From the NCBI RefSeq assembly GCF_007859305.1, contig NZ_VOHE01000009.1:1-64000 (forward strand): a DNA stretch of 64,000 nucleotides, written 5' to 3'. This DNA comes from Luteimonas wenzhouensis. Its GTDB lineage: Bacteria > Pseudomonadota > Gammaproteobacteria > Xanthomonadales > Xanthomonadaceae. The notes beneath the pieces are model-generated. The model was given only the letters and a program-made list of their open reading frames with translations. It made no database searches and was not told the DNA's origin. The position numbers and the translations under genes are program-made. The stretch's first letter is position 1. Each line of letters begins with the position of its first letter. Shown in pieces: positions 61,883 through 64,000 of the stretch.

Positions 61883-63028
61883 ATGATCCAGTCCAAGCTG
61901 CCGAAGGTCGGCACCACCATCTTCAGCGTGATGTCGCAGCTGGCGCAGGAGCACGGCGCGGTGAACCTGGGGCAGGGCTTCCCGGATTTCCCGGTGCCGG
62001 CGGCGCTGGTGGCGGCGCTGGACCAGGCCATGCGCGACGGCCACCACCAGTACGCGCCGATGACCGGCGTGCCGGCGCTGCGCCAGGCGATCGCCGACAA
62101 GACCCTGCGCGTCTACGGCCACCGTCCCGACCCCGACGCGGAGGTCACGGTGACCAGCGGCGCGACCGAGGCGATCTTCAACGCCGTGCACGCGGTGGTG
62201 CGCGCGGGCGAGGAAGTGGTGGTGCTCGATCCGTGCTACGACAGCTACGAGCCGACGATCGACCTGGCCGGCGCGCACGCGGTGCACGTGCCGCTGGACC
62301 CGGCCACCTTCGCCCCCGACTGGCAGCGCGTGCGCGAGGCGATCACGCCGCGGACCCGGATGCTGATGGTCAACAGCCCGCACAACCCGTCCGGGGCGAT
62401 GTTCTCGGAAGGCGACATGCGCGAGCTGGAGGCGATCGTCCGGGACACCGGCGTGTTCCTGCTCTCGGACGAGGTCTACGAGCACATCGTGTTCGACGGC
62501 CGCCGGCACGAGTCGGTGCTGCGCTACCCGGCGCTGCGCGAGCGCGCGTTCGTGGTGTCGAGCTTCGGCAAGACCTACCACTGCACCGGCTGGAAGATCG
62601 GCTACTGCATCGCGCCGCTGGCGCTGTCGGCCGAGTTCCGCAAGGTGCACCAGTACAACGTCTTCAGCACCTTCACCCCGGGCCAGCACGCGTTCGCCAC
62701 GATGCTGCAGGCGCACCCGGAGCATTACGAGCAGCTGGGCGCGTTCTACGAGGCCAAGCGCGACCGCTTCCGCGAGCAGCTCGCGACCACGCGTCTGCGC
62801 CCGCTGCCGGTGCCCGGCGGCTATTTCCAGCTGGTCGACTACTCGGCGGTGAGCGACCTGGACGACGCGGCGTTCTGCCGCTGGCTGACGGTCGAGAAGG
62901 GCGTGGCCGCGATCCCGCTGTCGCCGTTCTACGAAGCGCCGCCACCAGGACAGCGACTGGCACGCCTGTGCTTCGCCAAGCACGAGGCCACCCTGGACGC
63001 CGCGATCGAGCGCCTGCAGCGGCTCTAG
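61883..63028 (+). CDS. ybdL: Methionine aminotransferase (YbdL-like)
   Basis: A 381-residue fold-type I PLP aminotransferase. Visible are NLGQGFPDFPVP, TSGATEAIFNAVHA, the NSPHNPSGAMF and LLSDEVYEHI motifs, the PLP lysine in SSFGKTYHCTGWKIGY and the C-terminal RLARLCFAKHEATL. YbdL prefers methionine, histidine and phenylalanine and makes 2-oxo-4-methylthiobutanoate or its reverse. The omega-amidase gene follows on the same strand, 90 bases on, the usual pair for glutamine-transaminase salvage. Confidence 0.9.
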   Translation: MIQSKLPKVGTTIFSVMSQLAQEHGAVNLGQGFPDFPVPAALVAALDQAMRDGHHQYAPMTGVPALRQAIADKTLRVYGHRPDPDAEVTVTSGATEAIFNAVHAVVRAGEEVVVLDPCYDSYEPTIDLAGAHAVHVPLDPATFAPDWQRVREAITPRTRMLMVNSPHNPSGAMFSEGDMRELEAIVRDTGVFLLSDEVYEHIVFDGRRHESVLRYPALRERAFVVSSFGKTYHCTGWKIGYCIAPLALSAEFRKVHQYNVFSTFTPGQHAFATMLQAHPEHYEQLGAFYEAKRDRFREQLATTRLRPLPVPGGYFQLVDYSAVSDLDDAAFCRWLTVEKGVAAIPLSPFYEAPPPGQRLARLCFAKHEATLDAAIERLQRL

Positions 63029-63117
63029 CGCGCGCAGCATGCCGGGGCCTGGGGCGCCCGGTGACGGGCGGCCGGCATGGCTACCCGTTCCCGGTGCCTT
63101 CGGCTAGGCTCATGGCC

Positions 63118-63918
63118 ATGGACAACAGTTTGCGCATCTCCCTGGTCCAGGGCGCCACCCGCTGGCACGACCCGGACGCCAACCGCGAATACTACGGCGG
63201 CCTCATCGCTCCCCTGCGCGGCACCACCGACGTGGTGCTGCTGCCGGAGACCTTCACCAGCGGGTTCTCCAACGACGCCATCGCCCAGGCCGAGACCATG
63301 GACGGGCCCACCGTGGCCTGGATGCGCGAACAGGCCGACCGGCTCGAGGCGGCGATCTGCGGCAGCGTGCAGCTGCGGGTGGACGACAAGGTCTTCAACC
63401 GCCTGCTGTGGGCCACCCCCGGCGGCGGGCTGGAGCACTACGACAAGCGCCACCTGTTCCGCTACGCCCGCGAGCACGAGCGCTATGCCCCAGGGCGCGA
63501 ACGCCTGTCGGTGGAATGGCGCGGCTGGCGGATCTGCCCGCTGGTCTGCTACGACCTGCGCTTCCCGGTGTTCTCGCGCAACCGCTACGACGTCGAGCGC
63601 CCCGGCGCGCCCGACTTCGACCTGCTGATCTACGTCGCCAACTGGCCCGGACCGCGCGCACACGCCTGGAAGACCCTGCTGCGCGCCCGCGCGATCGAGA
63701 ACCTGTGCTACGTCGCCGGGCTCAACCGGGTAGGCGAGGACGGCAACGGCCTGCGCTACGACGGCGACAGCGCGGTGTACGACTTCCTCGGCCACCCGGT
63801 GAACGAGTGCAGCGACGCCGAGGTGGTGTCGACCACCACCCTGCAGTGGACGCCGCTGGCCGAGCACCGGGAGCACTTCCCGGCGATGCTCGACGCCGAC
63901 GCCTTCGAACTGCGCTGA
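63118..63918 (+). CDS. yafV: Omega-amidase (YafV-like), nitrilase family
   Basis: A 266-residue nitrilase-superfamily enzyme with the Glu-Lys-Cys triad: LPETFTSGF (Glu), HYDKRHLFRYARE (Lys) and VCYDLRFPVFSR (Cys). It hydrolyses 2-oxoglutaramate made by the preceding aminotransferase, pulling the transamination forward. An in-frame ATG two codons upstream (63,112) is also possible. Confidence 0.92.
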   Translation: MDNSLRISLVQGATRWHDPDANREYYGGLIAPLRGTTDVVLLPETFTSGFSNDAIAQAETMDGPTVAWMREQADRLEAAICGSVQLRVDDKVFNRLLWATPGGGLEHYDKRHLFRYAREHERYAPGRERLSVEWRGWRICPLVCYDLRFPVFSRNRYDVERPGAPDFDLLIYVANWPGPRAHAWKTLLRARAIENLCYVAGLNRVGEDGNGLRYDGDSAVYDFLGHPVNECSDAEVVSTTTLQWTPLAEHREHFPAMLDADAFELR

Positions 63919-63925
63919 ATCCCGG

Positions 63926-63941
63926 GCGCCGCGGCGCCCTG
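63926..63941. terminator. Possible terminator-like palindrome after yafV
   Basis: GGGCGCCGCGGCGCCC is a perfect 16-base palindrome lying eight bases after the stop. It has no T run, so it may not terminate transcription by itself. Confidence 0.3.
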
Positions 63942-64000
63942 CATCCGGCGCCGGCATTCCCCTACACCGGCGCGATCCCCGTCCCGATCCCCTGCGCCTG

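Overview
The window is a stretch of bacterial chromosome with very high GC (about 70%). Gene content (a complete ccmABCDEFGHI set, a MetX-type acyltransferase, an azurin, Tat-exported enzymes, HDOD and GGDEF proteins, many predicted lipoproteins) and GC-rich REP-like palindromes suggest a gammaproteobacterium of the Xanthomonadaceae/Lysobacteraceae (Lysobacter/Luteimonas-like). This is an inference from gene families, not from a marker-gene comparison. Nearly all the DNA is coding. No rRNA operon, prophage, CRISPR array or intact insertion sequence is visible. There is one tRNA gene, tRNA-Leu(CAA).

Layout: 1-8.8 kb holds a truncated DUF1810 remnant at a low-GC edge, small accessory enzymes (PhnB-like VOC protein, cupin with a probable frameshift, DUF2231 + sorbosone-dehydrogenase-like pair, GNAT, HDOD, DUF4344 metallopeptidase, hemerythrin, epimerase) and an FKBP lipoprotein coupled to an Imm11-like gene. 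8.9-11.2 kb is a two-gene unit of a processive GT2 glycosyltransferase and a predicted outer-membrane barrel. 11.6-21.7 kb carries a hydrolase, a Tat-exported epimerase-like protein, an HPF-like protein, a sodium/proton antiporter, a lipoprotein azurin, an acyltransferase and a MacAB-like three-gene ABC exporter. 21.8-25.0 kb is a tightly overlapped operon of an N-formylglutamate amidohydrolase, a DUF1704 metallopeptidase and an ATP-grasp ligase. 25.1-29.1 kb holds YaeQ, DUF892, LD-carboxypeptidase and a secreted GH51 arabinofuranosidase.

The most remarkable locus is 29,633-32,389. A 72-residue peptide resembling bacterial borosin precursors is followed after 27 bases by an 836-residue protein. 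That protein has a signal peptide, a periplasmic TPR-like sensor, a coiled coil, a membrane segment, an intact GGDEF diguanylate cyclase domain and, at the C-terminus, a borosin-type backbone N-methyltransferase. I read this as a membrane-anchored RiPP (borosin) system physically fused to cyclic-di-GMP signalling.

32.4-44.3 kb contains a CadC-like sensor regulator divergent from a cytochrome c/PQQ sugar dehydrogenase, then HbpS/GlcG-like, DUF1264 and beta-helix secreted proteins, a repeat array, an acyltransferase-3, an endonuclease/exonuclease/phosphatase-family lipoprotein and a MASE2-GGDEF cyclase. 44.5-53.8 kb holds an FKBP, an M13 peptidase, a second repeat cluster, an extensin-like protein, a DUF2235 hydrolase, a third PQQ-type dehydrogenase, tRNA-Leu and metX. 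53.9-61.7 kb is the cytochrome c maturation operon, split between ccmB and ccmC by 512 bases of REP-like palindromes. The window ends with a methionine-salvage pair, an aminotransferase and an omega-amidase.
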